Assembly: GCF_016613475.2 (NCBI RefSeq)
Contig: NZ_CP071517.1
Coordinates: 1,426,001 to 1,490,000 of the forward strand
Length of the DNA: 64,000 nt
Source of the DNA: Lysobacter arenosi
GTDB lineage: Bacteria; Pseudomonadota; Gammaproteobacteria; Xanthomonadales; Xanthomonadaceae
Reading direction: 5' to 3'
Position numbers and translations under genes: made by a program. Every line of letters begins with the position of its first letter. The first letter of the stretch is position 1. A model generated the notes under the pieces. It was not told the DNA's origin. It made no database searches and saw only the letters and a list, made by a program, of their open reading frames with translations. Shown here one piece after another: positions 9,093 to 18,581 of this stretch.

Positions 9093-10196
9093 ATGATTTT
9101 CGAAACTCTGGACACTTTCGGCCACGAGCAGGTCGTGTTTTGCCACAACAAGGACGCGGGCCTGAAGGCCATCATCGCGATCCACAACACCGTGCTCGGT
9201 CCGGCCCTGGGTGGCACCCGCATGTGGCCGTACAAGACCGAGCAGGACGCGCTCAATGACGTGCTGCGCCTTTCGCGCGGCATGACCTACAAGAACGCGG
9301 TCGCCGGCCTGAACATCGGCGGCGGCAAGGCCGTGATCATCGGCGACCCGGCTGCCGACAAGTCCGAAGCGCTGTTCCGCGCCTTCGGCCAGTTCGTCGA
9401 AGCACTGGGCGGCCGTTACATCACCGCCGAGGACGTCGGCATCGACGTCAACGACATGGAATACGTCTACCGCGAGACCGAGTACGTCACCGGCGTGCAC
9501 CAGGTCCACGGTGGTTCGGGCGACCCGTCCCCGTTCACCGCCTACGGCACCCTGCAGGGCCTGATGGCGACGTTGAACAAGCGTTTCGGCGATGAGGAAG
9601 TGGGCAAGTACTCCTACGCCGTGCAGGGCCTTGGCCATGTCGGCATGGAGTTCGTGAAGCTGCTCAAAGAGCGCGGCGCGAAGATCTTCGTCACCGACAT
9701 CAACAAGGGCCTGGTCGACAAGGCCGTGTCCGAGTACGGCGCCGAAGCCGTTGGCCTGGACGAGATCTACGACGTGCCGGCCGATGTCTACTCGCCGTGC
9801 GCGCTGGGTGGCACCGTCAACGAGAACACCCTGCCGCGCCTGAAGATGAAGGTCATCTGCGGCGCCGCCAACAACCAGCTGGCCAACAACGCCATCGGCG
9901 ACGAAGTGGCCAAGCGCGGCATCCTGTACGCACCGGACTACGCGGTGAACGCGGGCGGCGTGATGAACGTGGCGCTGGAACTCGACGGCTACAACCGCGA
10001 GCGCGCCATGCGCATGATGCGCACGATCTACCACAACCTCGCGCGCATCTTCGAGATCGCCGAGCGTGACGCGATCCCGACCTACCGCGCCGCCGACCGC
10101 CTGGCCGAAGAGCGCATCAACGCCATCGGCAAGCTCAAGCTGCCGCTGGGCCGCAGCGCCCCGCGCTTCCAGGGTCGCATCCGCGGCGGTCACTAA
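9093..10196 (+). CDS. ldh: Leucine dehydrogenase
   Basis: 367 aa, Glu/Leu/Phe/Val dehydrogenase family. It reversibly deaminates L-leucine (also Val, Ile) to the 2-oxo acid with NAD+, the entry step for the liu pathway encoded downstream. The catalytic lysine lies in GLNIGGGKAV (residue ~80), and the NAD-binding Rossmann loop is VQGLGHVG (~residue 184). GGTVNENT and CGAANNQLA are typical of bacterial leucine dehydrogenases, and the length matches the family (~365). The ~200 bp upstream carries an AT-richer patch near 9015-9055 that probably holds the promoter, although no clear -35/-10 pair with normal spacing is visible. Valine or phenylalanine preference cannot be excluded. Confidence 0.9.
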   Translation: MIFETLDTFGHEQVVFCHNKDAGLKAIIAIHNTVLGPALGGTRMWPYKTEQDALNDVLRLSRGMTYKNAVAGLNIGGGKAVIIGDPAADKSEALFRAFGQFVEALGGRYITAEDVGIDVNDMEYVYRETEYVTGVHQVHGGSGDPSPFTAYGTLQGLMATLNKRFGDEEVGKYSYAVQGLGHVGMEFVKLLKERGAKIFVTDINKGLVDKAVSEYGAEAVGLDEIYDVPADVYSPCALGGTVNENTLPRLKMKVICGAANNQLANNAIGDEVAKRGILYAPDYAVNAGGVMNVALELDGYNRERAMRMMRTIYHNLARIFEIAERDAIPTYRAADRLAEERINAIGKLKLPLGRSAPRFQGRIRGGH

Positions 10197-10315
10197 GACG
10201 CACGCACTTCGACGGGGCCGCTGGCCCCGTCGTCGTATTCGAGTTTCAGACGACTCCTAGTGTGTCGGCGAGTGCGCCAGTCCAAGCTACCGGCCCCTCT
10301 CCCGGAGTCCTCGCC

Positions 10316-11029
10316 ATGCGCGCCACGTTCCCCCTCCTCGCCTTCACCCTCACGTGCGCCATCACCGCCCACGCCGGTGACGGCAAGATCGATTACGACC
10401 ACCAGGAACAATGGCAGGCCGCGCACGACAAGGCGCAGTCGCCGATCGACATCGTCACCCGTGACGCCGTCCCCGCCGCCGGCAACGAGCCGGGCGCGCT
10501 GAAGTTCACCCATACCCGCGCGCCGGTCGAGGCGGTCGTCGACAACGGCCACGCCGTGGAAGTGGAGACGCATGCCACGCAGGCGACCATCCGCGGCCGC
10601 CACTTCATGCTCGCGCAGTTCCACTTCCACGCGCAGAGCGAACACACCATCGATGGCCGCCACTACCCGCTGGAGGGCCATTTCGTGTTCAAGGCCCAGG
10701 ACGGGCGCCTGGCCGTGGTCGGCGTCATGTACCAGGCCGGCGCGGCCAATCCGCAGATCCAGACCCTGCTGGATGACCTCTCGCACAAGACGCCGGCGCC
10801 TGCGGAGCCTGAAATCGATATCGCTGGGCTGCTGCCCCGCCAGCGCGGCTATTACCACTACCTGGGCTCGCTGACCACGCCGCCGCTGACCGAGAACGTG
10901 GAGTGGTATGTCCTGCCCGCACCGGTGACAATGTCGCAGCAGCAGATCGACGCGTTCCTGGCGCACTACCGCCGCAACAACCGCAACATCCAGCCGCTCA
11001 ACGGGCGGCCGCTGGTCCATTTCCAATGA
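10316..11029 (+). CDS. Periplasmic alpha-carbonic anhydrase
   Basis: 237 aa. The ATG at 10316 is chosen because GGAG lies eight bases upstream and the first ~20 residues (MRATFPLLAFTLTCAITAHA) form a signal peptide; an upstream in-frame start at 10262 has neither. The alpha-CA fold is clear: SPIDIVT near the N-terminus, zinc ligands in QFHFHAQSEH, the EGHFVF strand, and the C-terminal SLTTPPLTENVEWYVL and RNNRNIQPLNGR motifs. It hydrates CO2 to bicarbonate in the periplasm. Bicarbonate is the co-substrate of the 3-methylcrotonyl-CoA carboxylase encoded nearby, but that enzyme is cytoplasmic, so a functional link is only conjecture. It lies 32 bp upstream of liuA and may be cotranscribed. Confidence 0.9.
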   Translation: MRATFPLLAFTLTCAITAHAGDGKIDYDHQEQWQAAHDKAQSPIDIVTRDAVPAAGNEPGALKFTHTRAPVEAVVDNGHAVEVETHATQATIRGRHFMLAQFHFHAQSEHTIDGRHYPLEGHFVFKAQDGRLAVVGVMYQAGAANPQIQTLLDDLSHKTPAPAEPEIDIAGLLPRQRGYYHYLGSLTTPPLTENVEWYVLPAPVTMSQQQIDAFLAHYRRNNRNIQPLNGRPLVHFQ

Positions 11030-11061
11030 TCCATTCGCCGTAAACCCATGACGAGGCCCGC

Positions 11062-12219
11062 ATGCGCAGTTTTTCACTAGGTGACGACATCGATGCACTG
11101 CGCGACGCGGTCCGCCGCTTCGCCGACGCGGAGATCGCACCGCGGGCCGCCAACATCGACGAAGAGAACTGGTTCCCGCAGGACCTGTGGCCCAAGCTGG
11201 GCGAACTGGGCCTGCTGGGCATCACCGTTCCGGGCGAATACGGCGGCAGCGAGATGGGCTACCTGGCCCATCTGGTGGCGATGGAGGAAATCTCCCGCGC
11301 ATCGGGTTCGGTCGGACTGAGCTACGGCGCGCACTCCAACCTGTGCGTCAGCAACCTGTACGCCAACGGCAACGAAGCCCAGCGCAACAAGTACCTGCCC
11401 AAGCTGTGCAGCGGCGAGTGGAAGGGCGCGCTGGCGATGAGCGAGCCAGGCGCCGGCTCCGACGTGGTCGGTTCGATGAGCTGCCGCGCCGAGCGCAAGG
11501 GCGACGTCTGGGTCGCCAACGGCAACAAGATGTGGATCACCAACGGCCCCGAGGCCGACGTGCTGATCGTCTACATGCGCACCGCCGGCAAGGACGCGGG
11601 CAGCCAGTGCATGACCGCCTTCATCGTCGAGAAGGGCATGAAGGGTTTCTCCACCGCGCAGAAGCTCGACAAGCTGGGCATGCGCGGCTCCAACACCTGC
11701 GAGCTGGTGTTCGAGGATTGCGAGATCCCGCACGAGAACGTGCTCGGTGAAGTGCACAAGGGCGTCAAGGTGCTCATGCGCGGACTCAACACCGAGCGCT
11801 TGGTGCTCACCGGCGGGCCGATCGGCCTGATGCAGGCCGCCCTCGACATCGCCCTGCCCTACGTGCGCGAGCGCAAGCAGTTCAATGCCGCCATCGGCAC
11901 GTTCGGCCTGATGCAGGGCAAGATCGCCGACATGTACACCTCGCTGCAGTCCAGCCGCGCGTTCGCCTACCAGGTAGCGCGCGACTTCGACAGCGGCCAC
12001 AGCAGCCGCGTCGATGCGGCCTCCTGCCTGCTACATGCCTCGGAAGCGGCGGTGCAGGTCGCGCTGGAAGGCATCCAGGCACTGGGCGGCAACGGCTACA
12101 TCAACGAGTTCGCCACCGGCCGGATCCTGCGCGACGCCAAGCTCTATGCGATTGGCGCCGGCACCAACGAGATCCGCCGCATGCTGATCGGGCGCGAGCT
12201 GTTCAACGACAAGCACTGA
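11062..12219 (+). CDS. liuA: Isovaleryl-CoA dehydrogenase
   Basis: 385 aa, an FAD-dependent acyl-CoA dehydrogenase that oxidises isovaleryl-CoA to 3-methylcrotonyl-CoA and passes electrons to ETF. Visible motifs are the FAD/substrate loop [14 protein letters not shown], the isovaleryl-type catalytic glutamate in [15 protein letters not shown] (~residue 245), and the C-terminal [12 protein letters not shown] and [16 protein letters not shown]. The position of the glutamate in this helix, rather than near the C-terminus, separates isovaleryl- from short-chain enzymes. It follows the carbonic anhydrase by 32 bp and ends at a hairpin before a convergent autotransporter gene. Confidence is high from both motif and pathway context. 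Confidence 0.93.
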   Translation: MRSFSLGDDIDALRDAVRRFADAEIAPRAANIDEENWFPQDLWPKLGELGLLGITVPGEYGGSEMGYLAHLVAMEEISRASGSVGLSYGAHSNLCVSNLYANGNEAQRNKYLPKLCSGEWKGALAMSEPGAGSDVVGSMSCRAERKGDVWVANGNKMWITNGPEADVLIVYMRTAGKDAGSQCMTAFIVEKGMKGFSTAQKLDKLGMRGSNTCELVFEDCEIPHENVLGEVHKGVKVLMRGLNTERLVLTGGPIGLMQAALDIALPYVRERKQFNAAIGTFGLMQGKIADMYTSLQSSRAFAYQVARDFDSGHSSRVDAASCLLHASEAAVQVALEGIQALGGNGYINEFATGRILRDAKLYAIGAGTNEIRRMLIGRELFNDKH

Positions 12220-12224
12220 AGACA

Positions 12225-12253
12225 CTCCCTCCCCTGCGATGCAGGGGAGGGAG
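12225..12253. terminator. Bidirectional hairpin between liuA and the autotransporter
   Basis: A perfect 13-bp GC-rich stem (12225-12237 with 12241-12253) with a 3-base loop lies between convergent genes. There is no long T-run, but stem stability and position suggest it ends transcripts from both sides. Confidence 0.75.
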
Positions 12254-12262
12254 CGGTTCTAC

Positions 12263-15214
12263 TCAGAAGCTCCGGCGCCAGTTGAGCTGCGCGCTGGTCC
12301 AGCGATCGGCACCCGCGTCGCGACTGTCCAGCTCGACGCTGAAGCGGTTGCGGCCGAAGACCGTGTTCAGGCCAAGCCCCATCACCGTGGCGTGATCGAA
12401 GAACGCGCCGTCGACGATCGGCGCCCAGCCATCGACTCCGGTGAAGCGCGCCTGCACTTGCATGCCGCTACTGGACAGCAGTTGCTGCCACTCCACCTTG
12501 CCTTGCAGCGACCAGCGCGCGCCCATGGCGTTCCAGGCGCTGGCAGCGCGCAGGCCGGCCAGGGCCTGCGTCGCCATCATCGACGCGGCGTCACTGGTCA
12601 GGCCGAAACCACCGGCGCCCTGCTCACTGAATCCATCGCGGTCGAGTTGCATGGCGCTGGTGCCGACGAACGGCGTAAGCGTCGCCCTGCCCCAGTTGAA
12701 GTGTCGGCCGGCCTGCAGGTTGATCGCGCTGTAGCGATGGCTGTAGTCGGACGACAGGCCGAAGGCATCGGCGCCGAGGCGAACATCACGCTGGATCCAG
12801 CGCTGCATGTGACCGACCGCGACACTGCCGAGCAGGTAACCGTCGGTGCCCATCTGCCAGTTGCCATAGGCCAGGCCATCGAACTGGCGGTTGCGCTCGC
12901 GGTCGCGTACCGAACCACCGCGTGCATCGCCATCGAGTGACGACATCGACAGGCCAAAGGTGTGGCCGCCGATGCGCGCGTCGTTGCCGACGATCCAACC
13001 GCTGGAGGACGCATCGAAGGACGCCCAGCCATTGCGACTGGCCAGGTTGTCCGACCATTCGCCAGCCATTGCGCCTCGCTGCAGCGCATCGACACGCTGC
13101 TCGAGCGAATTGCGGGAACCCTCGATCGCGGCCATGGCGAACATGGTGTCGGCGTTGTGGATCTCGCCTGACAGGCTGGACAGCGTGCGCTGCAACTCGT
13201 CGGGATCGGTGATGGCCTGCAGTTTGGCCGCCGCCCACTGCACGTCGCCCTGCGCCTTGCCGCTGTCGATCTGATCGAAGGCCTTGTCGATGCGACCGCC
13301 ACTGGCGATGGCCGTCGGCTCGAACCCGGCAGCCGTGGCCGTACCCAGTGCAGAGGTACGCGTAACGTCGAGCCAGACCGAGTTTGCGTCCTGGCCGAGC
13401 GTCGCAGTCAGCAGCAATCCGCCGTAGATACTCACCGACGAGAAGTTGCCCGTCACGCCTTGTGCAGCCGTCAGCACGACATCGTGGCTCTGGGCCACGT
13501 AGCCGTCGCGGGCATCGTATATCGTCAGGTTGCCATCCAGCAGGGCTTTGCCTTGCAGCTTGAGCGGTTCGTCGCCGAGGTGGATTCCGTAAGTACCGGA
13601 AGCAGTCTGCGTCAGGCTGCCCTGGAACTCGCCTTCGCCGTAAGTGGTGTTGTACTCGAGGCGACCGTTGTTGGTGATGTCGCCGGTGACTACCAGTGGC
13701 GTGAGCCGCTCCGGAAATGGGCTGAAGATTGCCCCGGCACCGTGGTCGATCTGAAGATCGCCGGAGAACGTGCCACCCGAGATGGACGCCTGCCCACCAT
13801 CCGTCAGCAAGACCGGGGAAGCCAGTGAGTTGGTCACGTTGAGTACCGCCGCCCGGCCGCGGACCGTCGTCTGCCCGGTGTAGGTGGAGGGGCCAATCAT
13901 GTAGAGGATCGCCGTGCTTCCCGGCCCCACCCAATTGAGGGGCCCTTCCACGACCAACCCGCCCGCGCCGCTGATGCCATTGAGGAATTTGACGCGGTCA
14001 CCGGCTGCAAGCGAGATGTCGAAATCTCCCCATGCGAACGTCGAAGGTCCACCGACGGCCTTGTCGACATTCAACAGCCCCCACCCGAACATCGGGTCGA
14101 CGCCCGGCGCACCCAGGTCGGTCGCCGCTCCCAGCAGGACCTGCTGAACCTGCGCGCTGGAGAACTGCGGAAACGCCTCCATCACCATCGCGGCCGCCCC
14201 CGACACCATTGCAGCGGCGTAGCCGACGTCGCTGTCGGCGACGAGTTGGCCGGTAGCCGGATCGACCACCATCACGTCCTGCGGCGCGGCCATGCAGAAT
14301 TGCCTGGATTGGCCACAAGCGTCTGACAGGAGCTTCGATGGATCGCTGGACGAAACGCCGGTGACGTTGATCCAGTTCCCCTTGAGTGCCGGATCCGAGG
14401 CGGGGTTGTTGGGCAGTTCGGAAAGATTGTTCCTTTCCAGGGCCACCACCATCAAGGGATTGGTGGCAGGGTCGTCGCGCAGCACCAGCGAACTGAAGAC
14501 ATCGCCGACGACGCCATAGCCATCAGTGAGCGAGCGGCGAAGGTCGCCTGAGATGTTGTAGATCCTGGCCTTGTCCTGCGCCCAAGCGAAGCCCTGCATC
14601 GGTAGCGTCGACAAACCCAGCGTGCGAGTGCCGTCGACCGGTTCGTCATCGAGCAGGCGCCAGTCGACCAGGTTGGCCCCGGGGGCGACGCCGCCGACGA
14701 AACCGCCGGCGTTGCTGCCGGCGCCGATCGATGCGTGCCGCGTACCCTCTCCCGCCTTGTCGTCGACCGACCAGTCATTGCGCATCGGATTGGTATCGAT
14801 TCGCCCGGCAACGATACGCCCCTTCAACGCAGGGCTTTCGCTGTCCAGCCCGGTATCGATGAATGCAATGGCAACTCCCTTGCCGGACAAGCCACGAGCC
14901 TGTGCCTTGTCCGCGCCGGTAACGCTGAGATGCCAGCGCAGCGCAGGATCCGGCGGCGGCTCGACCGGTGGCGTGACAGGCGGCTCGACCGGCGGTGTCA
15001 CCGGTGGCGTCACCGGTGGCTCGACCGGCGGCGTCACGGGCGGCGTGACTGGCGGATTGGTTGGCGGATTGGGCGCGCTTGGCCCCACCGGCGGTGGATC
15101 ACTGCGGACGTTTCCGCCGCCACCGCCGCCACCGCAGGCCGTTGCCCCCATCACGCACAAGCCAAGCATCACACTGCGGGCCAGCAGCCCGTGCGCGAGT
15201 TCCTTACGACGCAT
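12263..15214 (-). CDS. Lipid-anchored autotransporter with a degenerate subtilisin-like passenger
   Basis: 983 aa, outer-membrane/surface protein. Residues 1-27 are a lipoprotein signal with lipid-attached Cys27 (GATAC) followed by seven Gly, as in NalP-type lipidated autotransporters. Residues 54-85 are eight PPVT/PPVE units. Residues ~92-390 are an S8 subtilisin fold: Asp120 is present (AFIDTG), but the His position reads GEGT (Glu156) and the Ser position reads DVGYAAA (Gly331), so catalysis is not expected. The usual oxyanion ATGN is also altered (VALERN). A beta-helix stalk follows, then a ~270-residue autotransporter barrel ending in Phe. GGGG before the ATG is a good ribosome site. It is a tandem paralogue of the next gene, which keeps the full triad. 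It may be a binding or decoy surface protein. Confidence 0.85.
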   Translation of the reverse strand: MRRKELAHGLLARSVMLGLCVMGATACGGGGGGGNVRSDPPPVGPSAPNPPTNPPVTPPVTPPVEPPVTPPVTPPVEPPVTPPVEPPPDPALRWHLSVTGADKAQARGLSGKGVAIAFIDTGLDSESPALKGRIVAGRIDTNPMRNDWSVDDKAGEGTRHASIGAGSNAGGFVGGVAPGANLVDWRLLDDEPVDGTRTLGLSTLPMQGFAWAQDKARIYNISGDLRRSLTDGYGVVGDVFSSLVLRDDPATNPLMVVALERNNLSELPNNPASDPALKGNWINVTGVSSSDPSKLLSDACGQSRQFCMAAPQDVMVVDPATGQLVADSDVGYAAAMVSGAAAMVMEAFPQFSSAQVQQVLLGAATDLGAPGVDPMFGWGLLNVDKAVGGPSTFAWGDFDISLAAGDRVKFLNGISGAGGLVVEGPLNWVGPGSTAILYMIGPSTYTGQTTVRGRAAVLNVTNSLASPVLLTDGGQASISGGTFSGDLQIDHGAGAIFSPFPERLTPLVVTGDITNNGRLEYNTTYGEGEFQGSLTQTASGTYGIHLGDEPLKLQGKALLDGNLTIYDARDGYVAQSHDVVLTAAQGVTGNFSSVSIYGGLLLTATLGQDANSVWLDVTRTSALGTATAAGFEPTAIASGGRIDKAFDQIDSGKAQGDVQWAAAKLQAITDPDELQRTLSSLSGEIHNADTMFAMAAIEGSRNSLEQRVDALQRGAMAGEWSDNLASRNGWASFDASSSGWIVGNDARIGGHTFGLSMSSLDGDARGGSVRDRERNRQFDGLAYGNWQMGTDGYLLGSVAVGHMQRWIQRDVRLGADAFGLSSDYSHRYSAINLQAGRHFNWGRATLTPFVGTSAMQLDRDGFSEQGAGGFGLTSDAASMMATQALAGLRAASAWNAMGARWSLQGKVEWQQLLSSSGMQVQARFTGVDGWAPIVDGAFFDHATVMGLGLNTVFGRNRFSVELDSRDAGADRWTSAQLNWRRSF
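14960..15055 (-). repeat. 12-bp tandem repeat encoding the PPVT/PPVE linker
   Basis: Eight in-frame 12-bp units encode Pro-Pro-Val-Thr or Pro-Pro-Val-Glu in the order T T E T T E T E, suggesting a 36-bp higher-order repeat that has expanded. It forms a rigid spacer between the lipid anchor and the passenger domain. The copy number may vary between strains. Confidence 0.85.
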
Positions 15215-15243
15215 GTTTTCCCCTTTTTATTGGCGACCGTGCC

Positions 15244-15259
15244 ACCGCTCCCCAGCGGT
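15244..15259 (-). promoter_or_regulatory. Leader hairpin upstream of the degenerate autotransporter
   Basis: A 6-bp perfect stem around a GGGG loop on the transcribed strand (stem ACCGCT/AGCGGT), 30 bases upstream of the ATG. A matching hairpin with two changed base pairs, both compensated, stands in front of the paralogue (18186-18201). It could be an RNA structure or protein-binding site controlling both genes. Confidence 0.45.
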
Positions 15260-15347
15260 TTACGACACGGTCTGCCTGTTTCAACTGAACTGCATCACCA
15301 ATCCGGTCTGCCCTGGAAGTCTGCACCAGTTGGCAGATCGGGCCGGC

Positions 15348-18164
15348 TCACCATCCCAGCGACCACGTCGCCATCGCCCGGGTCCAGGTCTGTCCCTGGA
15401 TCCGTTGGGCATCGACGTCGAAGCCAATGCGACCCGCACCACGAAGCTGGGTGGCAAGGCTCAGGCCGACTACCCCGACATCGCGGTCCAGGACATCGCC
15501 AACGATCGGCGTCCAGATATCCAGCGCCGTGAATCGCGCATCGATGTCGCCGCCGGACTGCGACAGCAGTCGCTGCCATTCGGCGCGACCCTGCAGGCTC
15601 CACAGCGATGACCCGACCGACCAGTCGTAGGCAAAGCGCGCCCCGAACAAGGCCTGGCTCAGCGTCATCGTCGATGCGGCGGTGCTCAGGCCGAAACCTG
15701 CGGCACCGGCCTCGCTGAAGCCGTCGCGATCGAGTTGCAACGACTGCACGCCGGCATAGGGCGTGATGCGGCCCCTGCCGACGGCAATCGGCCATCCGGC
15801 CTGGAGGCCGACCGTTGCATAGCGTTGGGCATAGTCGGCATCGACGCGGAACGATTCGGCGCCCAGCAGGATGTCGCGCTGCGTCCAGCGCTGCATGCGA
15901 CCCAGCGCGACGCTGCCAAGGAGGTAGCCGCGGCCGAGGTCATAGGCACCGTAAAGCTGCGCTTCTGCCTGGCGGTTGTGCTCGCGATCGGCACGCAGGT
16001 CGTGGTGGGCGTAACCCTCGGTCTCCGACAGGGCCATGCCGACGGTCAGGCGATCGCCGAAGCGGTGGTCCTGGCCAAGCATCCAGCCGTCGGCGTCGAT
16101 GTCGAATCGCGACATCGCCCGCTGCGCGTCGAGGTCATCGGCCCATGCGCCCGCCACGGGCGCGGCCTGCAACGCATCCACGCGTGATTCTAGCGCGCGC
16201 CGATTGCCTTCGATCGCCATCAGCGCGAAGGCGGTGTCGGCACCGTGCAGCTCACCCGACAGGCTCGACAGCGTGCGTTCGGCGGCGGCCGCACTGGCGG
16301 TCTGCTGGATTGCCCCGGCCGCGCCTAGAAACTCACCATCGACTGCGGACTGGCCGCCCTGGTCGATCTGGTCGAAGGCGCCTTCCACGCGTTCGGCACT
16401 GCCGACCGAAGCCGGACTCAAGCCCATGCTCTGCGCGGCGGCGGTGACATCCAGCCGGGTGATGTCGAGCATCACCAGCAGCGGTTCGTAACGCAGCGAC
16501 GCCTGCAGGAACACGCCGGGCGCGGCAGTCAGTGCATCGAACCTGCCGGTATAGCCGGCCATCGCGAACAGCACGCGTTCCTGCGCCTGCCAGGTGTAGC
16601 CCGACTTCACGCCGAGCACGTGGACATCGCCGCCGTCGATGGCCGTGGCACCGGTAATCGTCACCGGCGCGCCGACCCGGTACGCCAGTTCGGCCCCGGC
16701 TGTCTGGTGGTAGGTGCCCTGGATGGTGATGTTGTCGCCATCGGCGACCAGACGGCCCTGGTTCTCGAAGGAACCGCTGCTGGCGCCGATGCGCGCTTCG
16801 CCTTGCGCGCCGATGGTGGTCAGGCCAGACAGCTGGTTGCTGATGAGCACGCCGCCATTGACCACCGTGCCGCCACCGTTGAATGCGCTCTGTGCCAGCC
16901 GCAGCGTGCCGTTGCCTTCCTTGACCAGCCGCCCGGGACCGGTCAGCTGGTTGCCGAAAATGACGGAGCTGTTGTCGAAGCGGACCGTGAAGTCGCCGAA
17001 ATCCAGCCGCTGTGGACCGCGGATCGCACCGGCGATATTGAGCATGCCGTTGCCGAAGGTGGCATCGATGCCGGTCGCGCCCAGGTCCGTCGCCGTGCCC
17101 AGCAGCGTCTGCCGGACGTTGTCGTTGCTGAAGAACGGAAACGCCTGCCACACCAGTGCGGCGGCACCGGATATTTGCGGCGCGGCCAATGACGTGCCGC
17201 GGTAGCGCCAGTAGCTCGGCGACGTCGGCGAATCGTCCTTGCCCGTCACCACCACTTCGCCGAGCGCACCGATGCAATAGCGCATTGCCTGGCCACAGGC
17301 GTTGGCGTAGCTGGCCAGTGCGTTGGTGCCTTCCAGCGCCGTCGCCGCGATCCAGCCGCGTTCCAGGTCTGCCGCCGGCAAACTGCCAGCGTTACCAGGC
17401 TGGCTGGGCAGCGCGGCCATGCTCGACGGGTTGGGCTTGGACTCGTTGCCGGTGGCGAACACCACCAGGCCGCCGTTGCTGATGATGAAGGGACGGTACT
17501 CGTCGGCGATCGCCGCGGTCGCGGCCGGGTTGGTCCAGTACAGGCCGCCCCAGGAATTGTTCATCACCCGCACGCCGCGGTTGATCAGGTCCTCGTGGAT
17601 TCCCTTGAGTCCAAGCGCCCCATTGACCTCGTTGCCCGAACCGGACCCGTCGTCCTTGGGTTCCTCGTCGCTGATGATGCGCGCCGAGACGATCTGCGCA
17701 CCGGGCGCGATGCCGCCCGGCCAGGCACCGAAGGGCGTACCGGCCATGATCTGCGACACCGCGGTGCCATGACCGACGACATCGTCGATGGCCAGGTTGT
17801 TGGGCGGCGACGAGATGTAGTTGAGGTTTTCCAGCACGCGCGGCGACAACGCCGGGTGGTTGTGCATCACGCCGCTGTCGACCACGCCGATGCGCACGCC
17901 TGCGCCGGTGATTCCTGCTTGTCGCGCAGCGGCGGCATTGGTCGAGACCAGGTGCTGGCTGAACTGTGGATCCGGCGTGGACACCACCGGAGGTGTCGGC
18001 GGAGGCGGCGGGGGTGGCGTCGGCGGCGTCACGGTTGCAGGCGGCGGACCAGACCGGACGTTGCCACCACCACCGCCACCACCACAGGCAGCCAGCCCGC
18101 ATACCGCCGACAGCAGCAATGCGCTGCGCAACGCGGTGACCAGTCCTCGTTCGCGATAAGCCAT
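15348..18164 (-). CDS. Lipid-anchored subtilisin autotransporter (active-site residues intact)
   Basis: 938 aa from the ATG at 18164. GAGGGCG stands just upstream and the lipoprotein signal begins there; a longer frame to 18299 lacks these features. Cys27 (GLAAC) plus seven Gly marks lipidation. A short Pro-rich linker leads to an S8 protease domain with the complete catalytic set: Asp96 (GVVDSG), His132 (GHGTAV), oxyanion Asn240 (ATGNES) and Ser325 (GTSLAAP). A beta-helical stalk and a ~270-residue autotransporter barrel ending in Trp follow. It is predicted to expose a serine protease on the cell surface, as NalP and SphB1 do, to process other surface proteins or nutrients. The barrel and anchor are clearly homologous to the downstream paralogue. 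Confidence 0.9.
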   Translation of the reverse strand: MAYRERGLVTALRSALLLSAVCGLAACGGGGGGGNVRSGPPPATVTPPTPPPPPPPTPPVVSTPDPQFSQHLVSTNAAAARQAGITGAGVRIGVVDSGVMHNHPALSPRVLENLNYISSPPNNLAIDDVVGHGTAVSQIMAGTPFGAWPGGIAPGAQIVSARIISDEEPKDDGSGSGNEVNGALGLKGIHEDLINRGVRVMNNSWGGLYWTNPAATAAIADEYRPFIISNGGLVVFATGNESKPNPSSMAALPSQPGNAGSLPAADLERGWIAATALEGTNALASYANACGQAMRYCIGALGEVVVTGKDDSPTSPSYWRYRGTSLAAPQISGAAALVWQAFPFFSNDNVRQTLLGTATDLGATGIDATFGNGMLNIAGAIRGPQRLDFGDFTVRFDNSSVIFGNQLTGPGRLVKEGNGTLRLAQSAFNGGGTVVNGGVLISNQLSGLTTIGAQGEARIGASSGSFENQGRLVADGDNITIQGTYHQTAGAELAYRVGAPVTITGATAIDGGDVHVLGVKSGYTWQAQERVLFAMAGYTGRFDALTAAPGVFLQASLRYEPLLVMLDITRLDVTAAAQSMGLSPASVGSAERVEGAFDQIDQGGQSAVDGEFLGAAGAIQQTASAAAAERTLSSLSGELHGADTAFALMAIEGNRRALESRVDALQAAPVAGAWADDLDAQRAMSRFDIDADGWMLGQDHRFGDRLTVGMALSETEGYAHHDLRADREHNRQAEAQLYGAYDLGRGYLLGSVALGRMQRWTQRDILLGAESFRVDADYAQRYATVGLQAGWPIAVGRGRITPYAGVQSLQLDRDGFSEAGAAGFGLSTAASTMTLSQALFGARFAYDWSVGSSLWSLQGRAEWQRLLSQSGGDIDARFTALDIWTPIVGDVLDRDVGVVGLSLATQLRGAGRIGFDVDAQRIQGQTWTRAMATWSLGW

Positions 18165-18185
18165 CTCGCCCTCGACCACGGCGCG

Positions 18186-18201
18186 TTCGCTCCCCAGCGA
18201 A
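18186..18201 (-). promoter_or_regulatory. Leader hairpin upstream of the intact autotransporter
   Basis: A 6-bp perfect stem TTCGCT/AGCGAA with a GGGG loop on the transcribed strand, 21 bases upstream of the start codon. It is the counterpart of the hairpin at 15244-15259, with the same loop and inner stem and two compensated outer pairs. Confidence 0.45.
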
Positions 18202-18581
18202 TCCAGCGCTCGTCCTTGGGTTCTTTTAATCCAACATGCAGGCCACCACAATCGGAACAAGTCGCAGTTGCGCCAATTGCCGGGCCGTGTCTCACACACA
18301 CGGCATCCTGGTCGTCCCGACGTGAGCGTGTGACGACCGCCGGACTGCGCGATGGCAATGGCATCGCCACCGTCGCCCGCACTCCGACGGACCCGGTTCG
18401 GACGGCGCGGCGGTCCGGGCCGGGTACCTGCCCTTCATGAGCCATTTGGCTTCGGGCCCAAGAGCCCCCCTACCGCGGCCTGAACAGGCCGGCCGCCCGG
18501 GTGGTTTGCGGCGGTGCAGCATGCAGCCGCATAATCCGGGGGTTCCGGCCCCGCGCTGGCCCGCAATGTCCTGGAGTTTTC
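18202..18581. other. Divergent intergenic region
   Basis: About 380 bp with no convincing gene, between the autotransporter pair and the thiolase gene. It must hold promoters for both directions. An AT-rich spot (18218-18238, TTCTTTTAATCC) is the best candidate for the autotransporter promoter, with only weak -35/-10 matches. Nothing recognisable was seen on the thiolase side except the ribosome site GGAG at 18572-18575. Confidence 0.5.
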
